Assembly: GCF_015160855.1 (NCBI RefSeq)
Contig: NZ_CP063373.1
Span: forward strand, 868,001 to 932,000
Reading direction: 5' to 3'
Length of the DNA stretch: 64,000 bases
From: Streptomyces ferrugineus
GTDB taxonomy: Bacteria; Actinomycetota; Actinomycetes; Streptomycetales; Streptomycetaceae
Positions within the stretch are counted from its first letter, which is position 1, and the number at the start of each line of letters is the position of its first letter. Below the pieces are notes generated by a model. The model did not search any database. It was given only the letters and a program-made list of their open reading frames with translations, and was not told the DNA's origin. Both the position numbers and the translations under genes were made by a program. Shown piece after piece: positions 1-8,350 of this stretch.

Positions 1-206
1 CGGTGTTCAAGCTGCGGTATTCGCACGCCCGCCAGGAGCTCTACGACACCGCGGCCGACGTCCTGGGGCCGGCCTCGCTCGACCTCGACCGGCCGTGGAT
101 GCTCGACCGCCTGTCCTCGCTGTCGTACACCATCGCCGCCGGCACCTCGCAGATCCAGCGGAACATCGTGGCCGAGCGGATCCTCGGGCTGCCGAAGGGG
201 CGGTGA
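1..206 (+). CDS. Acyl-CoA dehydrogenase, C-terminal end (cut by window edge)
   Basis: The reading frame is open from the window edge to a stop at 204-206, so only the last ~68 residues are visible. They contain the typical end of an acyl-CoA dehydrogenase: a helical stretch, then GTSQIQRNIVAERILGLP, the segment that in this family contacts FAD/CoA near the C-terminus. The enzyme would introduce an alpha,beta double bond in an acyl-CoA. Only 3 bases separate it from the next gene, a second, shorter acyl-CoA dehydrogenase. Adjacent pairs of this kind often form heteromeric enzymes in actinobacterial steroid/acid catabolism, so I infer a two-subunit enzyme. The real start lies outside the window. 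Confidence 0.9.
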   Translation, partial: VFKLRYSHARQELYDTAADVLGPASLDLDRPWMLDRLSSLSYTIAAGTSQIQRNIVAERILGLPKGR

Positions 207-209
207 CCC

Positions 210-1088
210 ATGCGTTTCCAACTGACCGAGGACCAGCGGGCGTTGCGCGAGGGCGTACGCGAGCTGCTGACGCGGCGCTTCGGCCCGCAGGCGCTGCGGG
301 TCGCCGTCGAGGAGCCCGGGCGCCTGGACCGGGCGCTGTGGCGGGAGCTGGGCGCGGCCGGGTTCTTCGCGCTGCGGCTGCCGGAGGAGCGGGGCGGCGT
401 CGGACTCGGGCTGCCCGAGGCGGTGTTGGCCTTCGAGGAGGCGGGGCGGGCGCTGCTGCCGGGGCCGCTGGTGGCCACCCATCTCGCGGCGGGGGGCGTG
501 CCGGGCGCGGCCGACGGGGAGGCGGTCGTGGCGGACGTCGGCGGAAGCGGACTGGTGGAGTGGCTGGCGGAGGCGGACGTCGTACGGGGGGAGGCGGCAG
601 GGGCCGTACCGCTGAGATCGGTCGACCCGCTGACGCCCCTGCACCGGGCGCCCGAGGGCGCCGGCGTCGACCCGGCCGCCGTACTCCTCACCGCCGCCGA
701 ACAACTGGGCAGCGCCACACGCGTGTGCGAGCTGGCCGCGCAACACGCCCGGACCCGCGAGCAGTTCGGGCGGCCGATCGGGGCCTTCCAGGCGGTGCAG
801 CATCTGTGCGCGGAGATGCTGGTGCGGACGGAGACGGCCCGTGCCGCCGTGTACGCGGCGGCCGTCACCGCCGACCCGGCCGACGTCGACACCGCGCGGC
901 TGCTCGCCGACGAGGCCGCGGCGCGCGGCGCCCGCGACTGCCTCCAGGTGCACGGCGGCATGGGATTCACCTGGGAGTTCGAGGTCCATCTGCATCTGAA
1001 GCGCACATGGGTGCGGACGCACCGTACGGGGTCCGCTACGGACAGTGAGGAGCGGATGGCGGCCGAGCTGCTCGCCGAGCCGGCCTGA
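210..1088 (+). CDS. Acyl-CoA dehydrogenase, short subunit
   Basis: 292 residues, about 90 shorter than a normal acyl-CoA dehydrogenase. The N-terminal helical domain (EDQRALREGVRELL) and the C-terminal helical domain (CELAAQHARTREQFGRPIGA, then HGGMGFTWEFEVHLHLKR) are clear. The middle beta-domain, around residues 100-150, is reduced. This matches the degenerate partner subunit of heteromeric dehydrogenases rather than a self-sufficient enzyme. It starts 3 bases after the upstream dehydrogenase gene, so the two are almost certainly cotranscribed and co-assembled. No operator of the TGACG-N3-CGTCA type is visible here; the operon promoter is outside the window. The substrate cannot be read from the sequence. 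Confidence 0.88.
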   Translation: MRFQLTEDQRALREGVRELLTRRFGPQALRVAVEEPGRLDRALWRELGAAGFFALRLPEERGGVGLGLPEAVLAFEEAGRALLPGPLVATHLAAGGVPGAADGEAVVADVGGSGLVEWLAEADVVRGEAAGAVPLRSVDPLTPLHRAPEGAGVDPAAVLLTAAEQLGSATRVCELAAQHARTREQFGRPIGAFQAVQHLCAEMLVRTETARAAVYAAAVTADPADVDTARLLADEAAARGARDCLQVHGGMGFTWEFEVHLHLKRTWVRTHRTGSATDSEERMAAELLAEPA

Positions 1089-1582
1089 AGCGTCTCTGGT
1101 CTGCGGTGTCGCTGACGGCCCCTACGCGGATGTCGCGGATCGTGGCATACCGGAATTACGGAGCGTTGATATCGGGTTGTGTCCTATGCGTGACTCGTCA
1201 CGGCCTGGAGTCGGCGGTCCGCTCCGGTACCTTGTGTGGGATGCGAGTGGTTCCGAGCACGAGCCATGCCGGAGTGGCCCTTGAGGCGGCTCCGGATCCG
1301 GCGGTGCGCGCCGTTCCTCGCAAGGCTGGAGGGCGGTCTGCCCCCGCCTGTTCGACTCCCCGCGACAAGCGTCGCACAGTATGCCGCACGGGTACTCCTT
1401 CACGCTGGAATATGCCCGAAGCGCTTGTTGGGGTGACTGTACGTCAACCATGCTGTCAGCCAAGGGATTCACGTTCCGTGACCCTGGCTTTGGCCATTGT
1501 TCTGGCCATGAAAAAAATGGCTAGGATCGTGGCCCTCGTGAGGCGCGGGGCCAAGTGTCCGCCGGTTCGGATGGTGTGAGCG
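1089..1582. other. Intergenic region with possible promoter
   Basis: I see no convincing gene in these 494 bases. Base composition is lower in GC than the flanks towards the right end, where an A-run precedes the next gene. A sequence TAGGAT at 1522-1527 with TTGTTC at 1497-1502 (19-base spacer) could be a -10/-35 pair for the ATP-binding protein gene at 1583. This is a weak call. Confidence 0.3.
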
Positions 1583-2059
1583 GTGCAGGTGCTTCAAGTG
1601 CAGCTGGAGATCCGGCCCGACCCCGCTGAGGTGGGGCGAGCCCGGCGGTGGGCCCGCTCGCGGCTCGCCGGGTCCGGGATAGGTGCCGACGAGCCGCTCG
1701 CCGAGACGCTGATCCTGCTCGTCTCCGAACTGGTCACCAACGCCGTGGTGCACACCGGCTGTCCGGCCGTGCTGCGGCTGTCCCTGCCGGGAGCGGCCCA
1801 GGACGACACCACCGTTCGCCTCGAGGTGGCCGACCGCAGCGGCCGTGCCCCCGTGCCCCGATGCGCCGACGGTGACGCCACCGGCGGTCGCGGACTAGCC
1901 CTCGTCGACGGACTCGCGGACCGCTGGGGCTGGTGCTCCGAGGGTGCCGGCAAGCGGATCTGGTGCGAACTGGACCGCGACGCGGAGTCGCCGGGCGCCG
2001 CTGCCGCCTACGGGAGTGGGGCGTCGGCCTACGAAGGGCTCGCGTACGAGGCGGTGTGA
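1583..2059 (+). CDS. ATP-binding protein, anti-sigma-factor kinase type (HATPase_c_2)
   Basis: 158 residues. An N-terminal stretch (RRWARSRLAGSG) and the N-box-like LVSELVTNAVVHT, followed by LEVADRSGRAP and the glycine-rich GGRGLALVDGLADRWGW, form the GHKL ATPase fold of the SpoIIAB/RsbW-like proteins abundant in Streptomyces. Known members bind ATP and either phosphorylate or sequester anti-sigma antagonists; many orphan copies have unknown partners. No sigma factor or antagonist gene lies beside it, so its partner is unknown. The GTG start is the first with a coding-like frame; a start a few codons later is possible. Unrelated to the flanking acyl-CoA genes. Confidence 0.82.
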   Translation: MQVLQVQLEIRPDPAEVGRARRWARSRLAGSGIGADEPLAETLILLVSELVTNAVVHTGCPAVLRLSLPGAAQDDTTVRLEVADRSGRAPVPRCADGDATGGRGLALVDGLADRWGWCSEGAGKRIWCELDRDAESPGAAAAYGSGASAYEGLAYEAV

Positions 2060-2503
2060 CGGCGCACGGTGCGGCAATTGCGCCGGATCAGGTGCACGGT
2101 TGCAGAAAGCGCTGTCCCGTTCAGGCCGGTAAGTGTCGGTGCGCCTGTGCATGCTCCCGTGCGCGGCTCCCGTAAATAGGGCGAAAGTAACAAATTCCCA
2201 AGTGGGTGTTGACGAGGCGTGTCCGGTTGATCACGCTTGTGCTCAGCGATTCGCCGCGAGGGGACGACGAGGACTTCGGTGACGGAAGCCCTCGCCGAGC
2301 GTGGGTCGTGATTCGGCGTCGGTCCCTCCCGGGGGCAGGAGAGGTCGGGAGGGTACGCCGGAGTCGGATGGCGGCGCGCGGCGACGTGCTCGGGGTGGAT
2401 GGGGCGCCTCCCCGTTCGGGCGTGGCCGAGAGCTGGGGGAGCCGCGCCGCCAGCCGACCTCATGGGGAGCCCCGCGCGGGGGCGTTGGTGACGTGTCGGA
2501 GGG
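2060..2503. other. Intergenic region, no gene seen
   Basis: About 440 bases between the ATP-binding protein gene and the end of the convergent cyclase gene. Several frames are open here simply because of GC content, but none shows a start with a ribosome site and a recognisable protein. I see no clear terminator. Confidence 0.4.
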
Positions 2504-3430
2504 TCAGAGCACGGCCACGGGTGCGACGGGAGTCCCCGTGCCGCCGACGAAGGGCTCGGGCATCGCCGACAGCAGGAACACGTAGCGGCCCTCTTCTCCA
2601 CAGGCTGTGGACAACTCTTCGAGATTCCAGTTCTGCCCCTGGAGCATCCCCATCTCCACCAGGTCGAGCGCGTGCACCGGCAGCCACAGATCCTCGGTCT
2701 CGGGAGGAAATATCTCAAACGTGAGCGTGTCGTTCGCGACGGCCGCCACATCGCGCGCGTGAAACCACTCCGGAGTGCGGATCGACAGACCGGGCGAGGG
2801 ATAGCCGTACGCGTGCTTGTCCCCGGCGAGATAGACCTGGATCTGCCCCGTCCGTACGAGGACGATGTCGCCGGCGCGCACGCGCGTGCCCGCGAGTTCC
2901 TCGGCCGCCTCCAGGTCCTCCGGGCTGACCGCGTGCCCGCCGTCCAGCCGGGCGACGCCACGCGCGCGTGCCACGTCCAGCAGCACCCCGCGCGAGACGA
3001 TGTGCCGCGCCTTGTCGATGCCGCTGAACTCGGCGCCGCCGTGCGGGGTGATGGTGTCGGCGGGGCGGCCGTTGTAGAGCCGGCCCGAGTGTGAGACATG
3101 GGGGAGCGCGTCCCAGTGGGTGGCCGCCTGCAGCCCCATGGTCACCGCGTCGTCGCTGCACGCGACGGTTCCCGGGCCGAAGAGCTCCTGGTTGATCTGC
3201 ACCATGGCGTGCAGCGGATTGACGCGTCCCGGGATCATCCCGGTCTGCACGCCGTCCTGCTGCAGGGGCAGGGCGAGCGGGACCCGGCGGCCGGTGCGGA
3301 CGCAGGCGGCCGCCTCGCGGACCACCTCGTCGGTGATCAGGTTCAGGGTGCCGATCTCGTCATCGGACCCCCAACGGCCCCAGTTGTTCACGCGCTTGGC
3401 GATCTCGTGGAACGCGGCCGGCAGTGACAT
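2504..3430 (-). CDS. Cyclase-family (kynurenine-formamidase-like) metal hydrolase
   Basis: 308 residues, normal for the large cyclase-family proteins. The diagnostic histidine/aspartate cluster THWDALPHVSHSG lies near residues 105-115, and HGGAEFSGIDKARHIVSRG follows; in the family the cluster binds the catalytic divalent metal. Characterised relatives hydrolyse amides or cyclise/lactonise; substrate is not predictable. The gene is divergent from the SDR gene at 3529. The 98-base gap between them holds two copies of the TGACG-N3-CGTCA-type palindrome, so both are likely controlled together with the other catabolic loci in the window. The ATG start is preceded by a purine-rich GGGGAGGACCG site on the coding strand. 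Confidence 0.85.
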   Translation of the reverse strand: MSLPAAFHEIAKRVNNWGRWGSDDEIGTLNLITDEVVREAAACVRTGRRVPLALPLQQDGVQTGMIPGRVNPLHAMVQINQELFGPGTVACSDDAVTMGLQAATHWDALPHVSHSGRLYNGRPADTITPHGGAEFSGIDKARHIVSRGVLLDVARARGVARLDGGHAVSPEDLEAAEELAGTRVRAGDIVLVRTGQIQVYLAGDKHAYGYPSPGLSIRTPEWFHARDVAAVANDTLTFEIFPPETEDLWLPVHALDLVEMGMLQGQNWNLEELSTACGEEGRYVFLLSAMPEPFVGGTGTPVAPVAVL

Positions 3431-3462
3431 CGGTCCTCCCCGGGGGCTTGTCTCCGCGTATC

Positions 3463-3504
3463 TGACGGGTCGTAGAATCTGAAGGCGAATCTAACGGACC
3501 GTCA
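3463..3504. promoter_or_regulatory. Two TGACG-N3-CGTCA-type operators between divergent genes
   Basis: TGACGGGTCGTAG at 3463-3475 (right half imperfect) and TAACGGACCGTCA at 3492-3504 (one mismatch) sit between the cyclase and SDR genes. They belong to the palindrome family found before seven loci in this window. Probably TetR-family operator sites. Confidence 0.7.
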
Positions 3505-3528
3505 GAAACTGCGGGAAGGGGCCGGGGC

Positions 3529-4446
3529 GTGGGGAACTTCTTGGCAGGCAAGGTCGTCGCCGTGACGGGTGCGGGGCGGGGCATCGGACGGGCGGTCGCG
3601 CTGGCCGCCGCGGCCGAAGGGGCACGGGTCGTCGTCAACGACTACGGCGTCTCCATGGACGGCGTCTCGCCCACCAGCGAGGTCGCCGAAGCCGTCGTCA
3701 AGGAGATCGAGGCGGCGGGCGGGGAGGCGGTCGCCGTGGCCGACGACGTGTCCACGATGGCGGGCGGGCAGCGGGTCGTGGACGCGGCCCTGTCGGCCTA
3801 CGGGCGGATCGACGCAGTCGTGTGCGTGGCCGGGATCCTGCGCGAGCGGATGCTGTTCAACATGACCGAGGAGGAGTGGGACCCGGTGGTCGCCACCCAT
3901 CTGAAGGGGACGTTCACCGTGTTCCGGGCCGCGTCGGCCGTGATGCGGAGGCAGCGGGCGGGCACCCTGATCGGGTTCACCAGCGGCAACCACCAGGGCT
4001 CGGTCTCGCAGGCCAACTACAGCGCGGCCAAGGGCGGGATCATCTCGCTCGTGCGGAGCGCCGCGCTGGGCCTGCACAAGTACGGGGTGACCGCCAATGC
4101 CGTCGCCCCGGTCGCTCGTACGCGGATGTCGGCCAACGTGCCCATGGAACTGGCGGAGATCGGGGAGCCGGAGGACGTGGCGGCCCTGGTGGTGTATCTG
4201 CTGTCCGACGCGGCTCGGGAGCAGGGGGTCACGGGGCAGGTCTACACCGTCGCGGGGCCGAAGATCGCGGTTTGGGCGCAGCCGCGCGAGTTGCGTGCGG
4301 CGTATGCCGACGGGGCGTCCTGGACGCCGGAGCGGATCGCGGAGTGTCTGCCGGGGTCCGTGGGGGTGGATCCGATGCCGATGCTGGCTCGGTTGGAGGC
4401 GATGGAGAGGGCGGCGCGGGAGGGTTCGCGGCCTAACGCCCAATAG
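3529..4446 (+). CDS. Short-chain dehydrogenase/reductase, hydroxyacyl-CoA dehydrogenase type
   Basis: 305 residues, longer than a minimal SDR (~250). The N-terminal Rossmann motif TGAGRGIGRA (residues ~15-24), the NDYG segment after beta-2 and YSAAKGG (Tyr/Lys active site, ~165-170) are all present. NDYG together with the long insert after it resembles the 3-hydroxyacyl-CoA dehydrogenase domain of peroxisomal-type multifunctional enzymes and actinobacterial 17-beta-HSD4-like proteins. A C-terminal extension of ~60 residues follows the SDR core. Probably oxidises a 3-hydroxyacyl-CoA in the pathway served by the neighbouring dehydrogenase. First gene of a rightward run 3529-6757; the GTG start follows GGGAAGGGG. 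Confidence 0.87.
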   Translation: MGNFLAGKVVAVTGAGRGIGRAVALAAAAEGARVVVNDYGVSMDGVSPTSEVAEAVVKEIEAAGGEAVAVADDVSTMAGGQRVVDAALSAYGRIDAVVCVAGILRERMLFNMTEEEWDPVVATHLKGTFTVFRAASAVMRRQRAGTLIGFTSGNHQGSVSQANYSAAKGGIISLVRSAALGLHKYGVTANAVAPVARTRMSANVPMELAEIGEPEDVAALVVYLLSDAAREQGVTGQVYTVAGPKIAVWAQPRELRAAYADGASWTPERIAECLPGSVGVDPMPMLARLEAMERAAREGSRPNAQ

Positions 4447-4485
4447 CTCGCGGGGTGTTCCGAGAGGGCGGCTGCGGGCGGTTTG

Positions 4486-4512
4486 CAGCTGGTCGCGCAG
4501 TTCCCCGCCCCT
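4486..4512 (+). repeat. Streptomyces-type intergenic repeat fragment
   Basis: CAGCTGGTCGCGCAGTTCCC followed by CGCCCCT is a short form of a repeat seen between genes throughout Streptomyces chromosomes. A longer relative lies at 48630-48697. No coding role is suggested. Confidence 0.5.
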
Positions 4513-4547
4513 AGGTGGGAGATCCGACCGTCGCTTTGGAGGTAGCC

Positions 4548-5708
4548 GTGGAATTTGGTTTCACCGCTGAGGACGAGGCATTCCGGCTGGAAGCTCGCGG
4601 GTGGCTCGCCAGGCATGTCGAGGGCGAGCAGGACCGTCGTACCTGGGAACGGACCCTTGGGAAAGCCGGCTGGATCGGGCTCGGGTGGGGTGCGGGTGGG
4701 TACGGGAACCGGACCGCCACGCTCACCCAGCAGGTGGTGTGGGCCGAGGAGTACGCGCGTTCGGGGGCGCCGTCGCGGTCGGGGCACATCGGGGAGAACC
4801 TGCTGGCGCCGACCCTGCTCGCGCAGGGGAGCGAGGAACAGAAGGCGCGGTTCCTGCCGCCGATAGCCGTCGGTGAGGAGCTGTGGTGTCAGGGATACAG
4901 CGAGCCCGGGGCGGGGTCGGATCTCGCGGGGGTGCGCACCAAGGCCGAGCGCGCTTCCGACGGGACGTACCGGATCACCGGACAGAAGATCTGGACCTCC
5001 CTCGCGCATGAGGCCGACTGGTGCTTCGTGCTGGCCCGCACCGAGGCGGAGTCGCGTCGCCATCACGGCCTGAGCTTCCTGCTCGTTGCGATGGATCAGC
5101 CGGGGCGTGTCGAGGTGCGGCCGATTCGGCAGCTGACCGGGACCAGCGACTTCAACGAGGTGTTCTTCGACGGCGCGCACGCCCGCGCGGAGCATGTCGT
5201 CGGGGGTGAGGGCGCGGGGTGGAAGGTCGCGATGAGTCTGCTCGGGTTCGAGCGGGGGGTGTCGACCCTCGCCCAGCAGATCGGGTTCGCGGGGGAGTTG
5301 GGGCGGGTCGTGGAGGCCGCGGTGCGGTCCGGTGCCGTGCGGGATCCGGTCGTACGGGAGCGGCTGGTGCGGCAGTGGGCCGAGTTGCGGGTGATGCGGT
5401 GGAACGCCCTGCGGACCCTGGGGGGTTCGGCGGGCGCGGGAGGTGCGGGAGCGCCCAGCGTTTCCAAGCTGCTGTGGGGTGGCTGGCATCAGCGGCTCGG
5501 GGAGCTGGCGATGCAGGTGCGGGGCGCCGGGGCGAGCGTGGGGCCGCGGGAGTGGGCGCCCTCGTCGCCGTATGAACTCGACGCCCTGCAGCATCTGTTC
5601 CTCTTCTCCCGCGCCGACACGATCTACGGGGGTTCGGACCAGGTTCAGCGCACGATCATCGCCGAGCGGGTGCTCGGCCTGCCCAGGGAGCCCAAGGGGG
5701 TCGTCTGA
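4548..5708 (+). CDS. Acyl-CoA dehydrogenase (full-length, FAD-dependent)
   Basis: 386 residues from the GTG at 4548. I prefer this to the in-frame GTG at 4515 because GGAGG at 4538-4542 sits 5 bases upstream of it. Domains run in the usual order: N-terminal helices, beta-domain with GYSEPGAGSDLAGVRTKAE (FAD/substrate-binding loop, ~110-130) and ITGQKIWTS, then the C-terminal helical domain ending GGSDQVQRTIIAERVLGLP. This looks like a complete alpha-type subunit, in contrast to the short subunit at 210-1088. Its stop overlaps the start of the alcohol dehydrogenase by one base (TGATG), so the two are translationally coupled. Substrate unknown; likely a branched or cyclic acyl-CoA, given the context. 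Confidence 0.9.
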   Translation: MEFGFTAEDEAFRLEARGWLARHVEGEQDRRTWERTLGKAGWIGLGWGAGGYGNRTATLTQQVVWAEEYARSGAPSRSGHIGENLLAPTLLAQGSEEQKARFLPPIAVGEELWCQGYSEPGAGSDLAGVRTKAERASDGTYRITGQKIWTSLAHEADWCFVLARTEAESRRHHGLSFLLVAMDQPGRVEVRPIRQLTGTSDFNEVFFDGAHARAEHVVGGEGAGWKVAMSLLGFERGVSTLAQQIGFAGELGRVVEAAVRSGAVRDPVVRERLVRQWAELRVMRWNALRTLGGSAGAGGAGAPSVSKLLWGGWHQRLGELAMQVRGAGASVGPREWAPSSPYELDALQHLFLFSRADTIYGGSDQVQRTIIAERVLGLPREPKGVV

Positions 5709-6757
5709 TGCGCGCGGTGATGTACGACGGCAAGCGGGTCGAGGTCGTGGACGATCTGGAGGTGCGGGACCCGGGGCCGGGTGAGGTGCTGGTGGCCATC
5801 TCGGCGGCCGGGTTGTGTCACAGCGATCTGTCCGTGGTGGACGGGACCATACCCTTCCCCGTTCCTGTGGTGCTGGGCCATGAGGGCGCGGGCGTGGTGG
5901 AGGCGGTGGGTGTGGGTGTCACCCATGTCGGGCCCGGGGACCATGTGGCTCTGTCCACGCTGGCCAACTGTGGTGTGTGTGCCGAATGCGACCGTGGGCG
6001 GCCGACCATGTGCCGGCAGGCCATAGGGCGGCCGGGGCGGCCGTTCCGGCGGGGTGAGCGGGAGGTGTTCCAGTTCGCCTCCAATTCCGCCTTCGCGGAG
6101 CGGACCGTGGTGAAGGCCGTGCAGGCGGTTCGGATTCCGAGGGACATTCCGCTGTCGTCCGCCGCGCTGATCGGTTGCGGGGTGCTCACGGGTGTGGGCG
6201 CCGTGCTGAACCGGGCGCGGGTCGACCGCGGGGACCGGGTGGTCGTGATCGGCGCCGGCGGGATCGGGCTCAACGTCATCCAGGGGGCCCGGATCGCGGG
6301 GGCGCTGCGGATCGTGGCGGTGGACGCCAATCCGGCGAAGGAGGCGGTGGCACGGCAGTTCGGGGCGACGGACTTCCTGACGTCGGTGGAGGGGGTGCGG
6401 GAACTGCTGCCGACGGGGGCGGACCATGCCTTCGAGTGCGTGGGGCGGGTCGAGCTGATCCGGGCCGCCGTCGATCTGCTCGACCGGCATGGGCAGGCCG
6501 TACTGCTCGGGGTGCCGGCGGCCACGGCCGAGGCGTCCTTCCTCGTCTCCTCCATGTACCTGGACAAGTCGATCCTGGGCTGCCGGTACGGGTCGTCGAG
6601 GCCGCAGCGGGACATCGCGCTGTACGCCGAGCTGTATCGGGCCGGGCGGCTGCTGCTGGACGAGCTCGTGACCCAGACGTATCCGGTGGAGGACTTCGAG
6701 AAGGCGGTGGCGGACGCGGAGGCGGGAAAGGTGGCGCGGGGGGTGTTGATGTTCTGA
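5708..6757 (+). CDS. Zinc-dependent alcohol dehydrogenase (MDR superfamily)
   Basis: 349 residues, typical medium-chain dehydrogenase. Visible features: catalytic zinc ligand region AAGLCHSDL (~Cys 37), GHEGAGVV (~58), the structural zinc loop with four cysteines CGVCAECDRGRPTMC (~90-104), and the NAD-binding VVVIGAGGIGLNVIQGAR (~175-190). It resembles class III-type bacterial alcohol/formaldehyde dehydrogenases, so it would oxidise an alcohol to an aldehyde with NAD(P). It is coupled to the upstream acyl-CoA dehydrogenase by a one-base overlap and ends the catabolic run that starts at 3529. Physiological substrate unknown. Confidence 0.9.
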   Translation: MRAVMYDGKRVEVVDDLEVRDPGPGEVLVAISAAGLCHSDLSVVDGTIPFPVPVVLGHEGAGVVEAVGVGVTHVGPGDHVALSTLANCGVCAECDRGRPTMCRQAIGRPGRPFRRGEREVFQFASNSAFAERTVVKAVQAVRIPRDIPLSSAALIGCGVLTGVGAVLNRARVDRGDRVVVIGAGGIGLNVIQGARIAGALRIVAVDANPAKEAVARQFGATDFLTSVEGVRELLPTGADHAFECVGRVELIRAAVDLLDRHGQAVLLGVPAATAEASFLVSSMYLDKSILGCRYGSSRPQRDIALYAELYRAGRLLLDELVTQTYPVEDFEKAVADAEAGKVARGVLMF

Positions 6758-6788
6758 GGGCGCCGCTTCGGCGTCCGGGACGCGGTTC

Positions 6789-7628
6789 CTACGCCAGGAA
6801 CTCCGCCAACAGGCGGTTGAGTTCGGCAGGTCGCTCGGTGGGGAGGGAGTGGTGAGAGGCGTCGGGCAGAGTGACGACGCCCGCCTCGGGCAGGAGCCGG
6901 CGCGCTGCGGCTGCCGCCCGCCGCGCGTCGTGAGCCCGGCTGCGTCCGGCCAGGAGCACCAGGGCCGGGACGGTGCAGGCCCTCAAGTCCCGGGCCTTGG
7001 GGCGGCGCATGGCGACGACCTTCGACCGCCGGGCTCCGGCGGTGCTGTCCAGGAACGTCCGCCACGCCGGGTCCTCGGGGTCGCTGCCGGTCTCCCACCG
7101 GTGGAAGGCCTGGATGCGCTCGGCGGTGGGCCGCAGGAGGGTCGGCAGCCCGTGCACGAGGTAGCGCGGGCGCATGCCGGTGAAGCAGTTGGTCGGGTCG
7201 AGCAGCGCGAGCCTGCCGAGCCGTTGGGGCGCGTGCAGCGCGTAGTTCAGGGCGATCCAGGCGCCGTAGGAGTGCCCGCACAGGTGCGCCCCGTCGAGGC
7301 CGAGCTCGGCGAAGAGCGTGTCGAGCCATGCCACCAGGTCGTCGGCGCCCCGCAGCGGCGCCCCGTCGTGCACGCTGCGGCCGATGTCGCCGATCAGGTC
7401 GACTGCGTAGACCCGATGGGCGGCGGCCAGGTCCTTGACGTTGGCGAACCAGACCACCGAGGTCGCCCCGCCCCCGGGCAGCAGCACGACCGGTGCGCCG
7501 TCCTCCCGGCCGCAGATCTGGACGCGGGTGGTGCCGTACGGGGACGGAACGTCGACGCTGTGCACGTCGACGGGCCAGCGTCGCAGGACGGCGTCGTACG
7601 CCGCGTGGAAGACCGCCTCGTGATCCAT
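6789..7628 (-). CDS. Alpha/beta-hydrolase
   Basis: 279 residues. The alpha/beta-hydrolase fold is shown by VVLLPGGGATSVVW (oxyanion region, ~45-58), the nucleophile elbow GHSYGAW (~118-124) and a C-terminal LPDASHHSLPTE segment carrying the probable catalytic His. The conserved Asp region is PALVLLAGRSRAHD. No signal peptide, so it is cytoplasmic. Known relatives cleave esters, lactones or C-C bonds. The gene is divergent from the MarR regulator, and a 17-base palindrome in the 72-base gap suggests the pair is controlled by that regulator, probably with the hydrolase substrate or a related compound as effector. Confidence 0.85.
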   Translation of the reverse strand: MDHEAVFHAAYDAVLRRWPVDVHSVDVPSPYGTTRVQICGREDGAPVVLLPGGGATSVVWFANVKDLAAAHRVYAVDLIGDIGRSVHDGAPLRGADDLVAWLDTLFAELGLDGAHLCGHSYGAWIALNYALHAPQRLGRLALLDPTNCFTGMRPRYLVHGLPTLLRPTAERIQAFHRWETGSDPEDPAWRTFLDSTAGARRSKVVAMRRPKARDLRACTVPALVLLAGRSRAHDARRAAAAARRLLPEAGVVTLPDASHHSLPTERPAELNRLLAEFLA

Positions 7629-7666
7629 GTTCCCGGTCCCCGCCTATGATTGCTCGACAGTCAATA

Positions 7667-7683
7667 ATCTCGATCATCGAGAT
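7667..7683. promoter_or_regulatory. MarR-type operator
   Basis: A perfect 8-1-8 inverted repeat, ATCTCGAT-C-ATCGAGAT, lies between the divergent hydrolase and MarR genes, 17 bases before the regulator's preferred start. Size and symmetry fit a MarR dimer site; I infer autoregulation and control of the hydrolase. Confidence 0.65.
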
Positions 7684-7700
7684 ATTACGGGAGCATGCGC

Positions 7701-8213
7701 ATGGATGACCAGGACCCCGGACTCCAACTGGTCCATCTGCTGCGGGCCGTCACCGTGGAACTGGACCTCTTCGCCGCCGAGTTCGCCGCCCGCAACGGCC
7801 TTCACTCCACGGACGTGCGCGCCCTGATCCACCTCCTGGACGCCCGCCGGGAGAGCGTGGACGCCACTCCTGGATGGCTCGGAGCGCAGTTGGGCGTGAA
7901 CTCGGCGTCGACCACGGCCTTGGTGGACCGTCTGGAGCGGCTGGGGCTGGTGCGCCGGGAACGGGACACCCGCGACCGCCGCCGGGTGCTGCTGGTCGTA
8001 CGGGACGAGGCCGTCACCCTGGGCTGGTCGTTCTTCGGGCCGCTGATCGAGGAGATGGTCGCCGAGATGCGGTCCTTCGACGAGGGGGAGCTGGCCACGG
8101 TGCGGCGATTTCTGGTGGCGATGCGCGATGTGTCCGAGGCGCGGCGCCGGGTTCAGCGAGGCGGCTCCGGCCGGGCGGCGGGTGACGGGGCCGGCGGCTC
8201 AGGGGGGCGCTGA
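7701..8213 (+). CDS. MarR-family transcriptional regulator
   Basis: 170 residues from the ATG at 7701; an in-frame ATG at 7695 lies too close to the CGGGAG ribosome site (7688-7693), so 7701 is preferred. The winged-helix DNA-binding domain is evident: TPGWLGAQLGVNSASTTALV (recognition helix region) followed by DRLERLGLVRRERDTRDRRR, the beta-wing with the conserved DxRDRR motif. The C-terminal tail is Gly/Ser-rich. MarR proteins are dimeric repressors released by small phenolic or lipophilic ligands. Likely binds the palindrome at 7667-7683 and controls itself and the divergent hydrolase. Confidence 0.88.
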   Translation: MDDQDPGLQLVHLLRAVTVELDLFAAEFAARNGLHSTDVRALIHLLDARRESVDATPGWLGAQLGVNSASTTALVDRLERLGLVRRERDTRDRRRVLLVVRDEAVTLGWSFFGPLIEEMVAEMRSFDEGELATVRRFLVAMRDVSEARRRVQRGGSGRAAGDGAGGSGGR

Positions 8214-8350
8214 CATGAGGAGCACGTACTCGTAGAGGAGGGACGCCATCAGGGCGATGACGCCTGCCCGATCCCAAGGCTCCCTCGCAGGGTGTCGGGC
8301 CAGGGGGTCGGGCCAAGGTGTCGGGCCAGGGCGGCGGCACCCCGCGGCCA
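8214..8350. repeat. Short direct repeats between convergent genes
   Basis: The gap contains three near-copies of TCGGGCCAGG within about 40 bases (8293-8335). No gene or clear terminator; may be slippage-generated repeats. Confidence 0.35.

Noticed and set aside
41..1006. Long open frames on the opposite strand of the dehydrogenase gene and of many others.
   Set aside because: High-GC shadow frames: Arg/Pro/Ala-rich, no family resemblance, no ribosome site; the true genes on the other strand explain them.
4486..4512. Short repeat before the dehydrogenase considered as an insertion-sequence end.
   Set aside because: It is a fragment of a common Streptomyces intergenic repeat, without inverted ends or a transposase.
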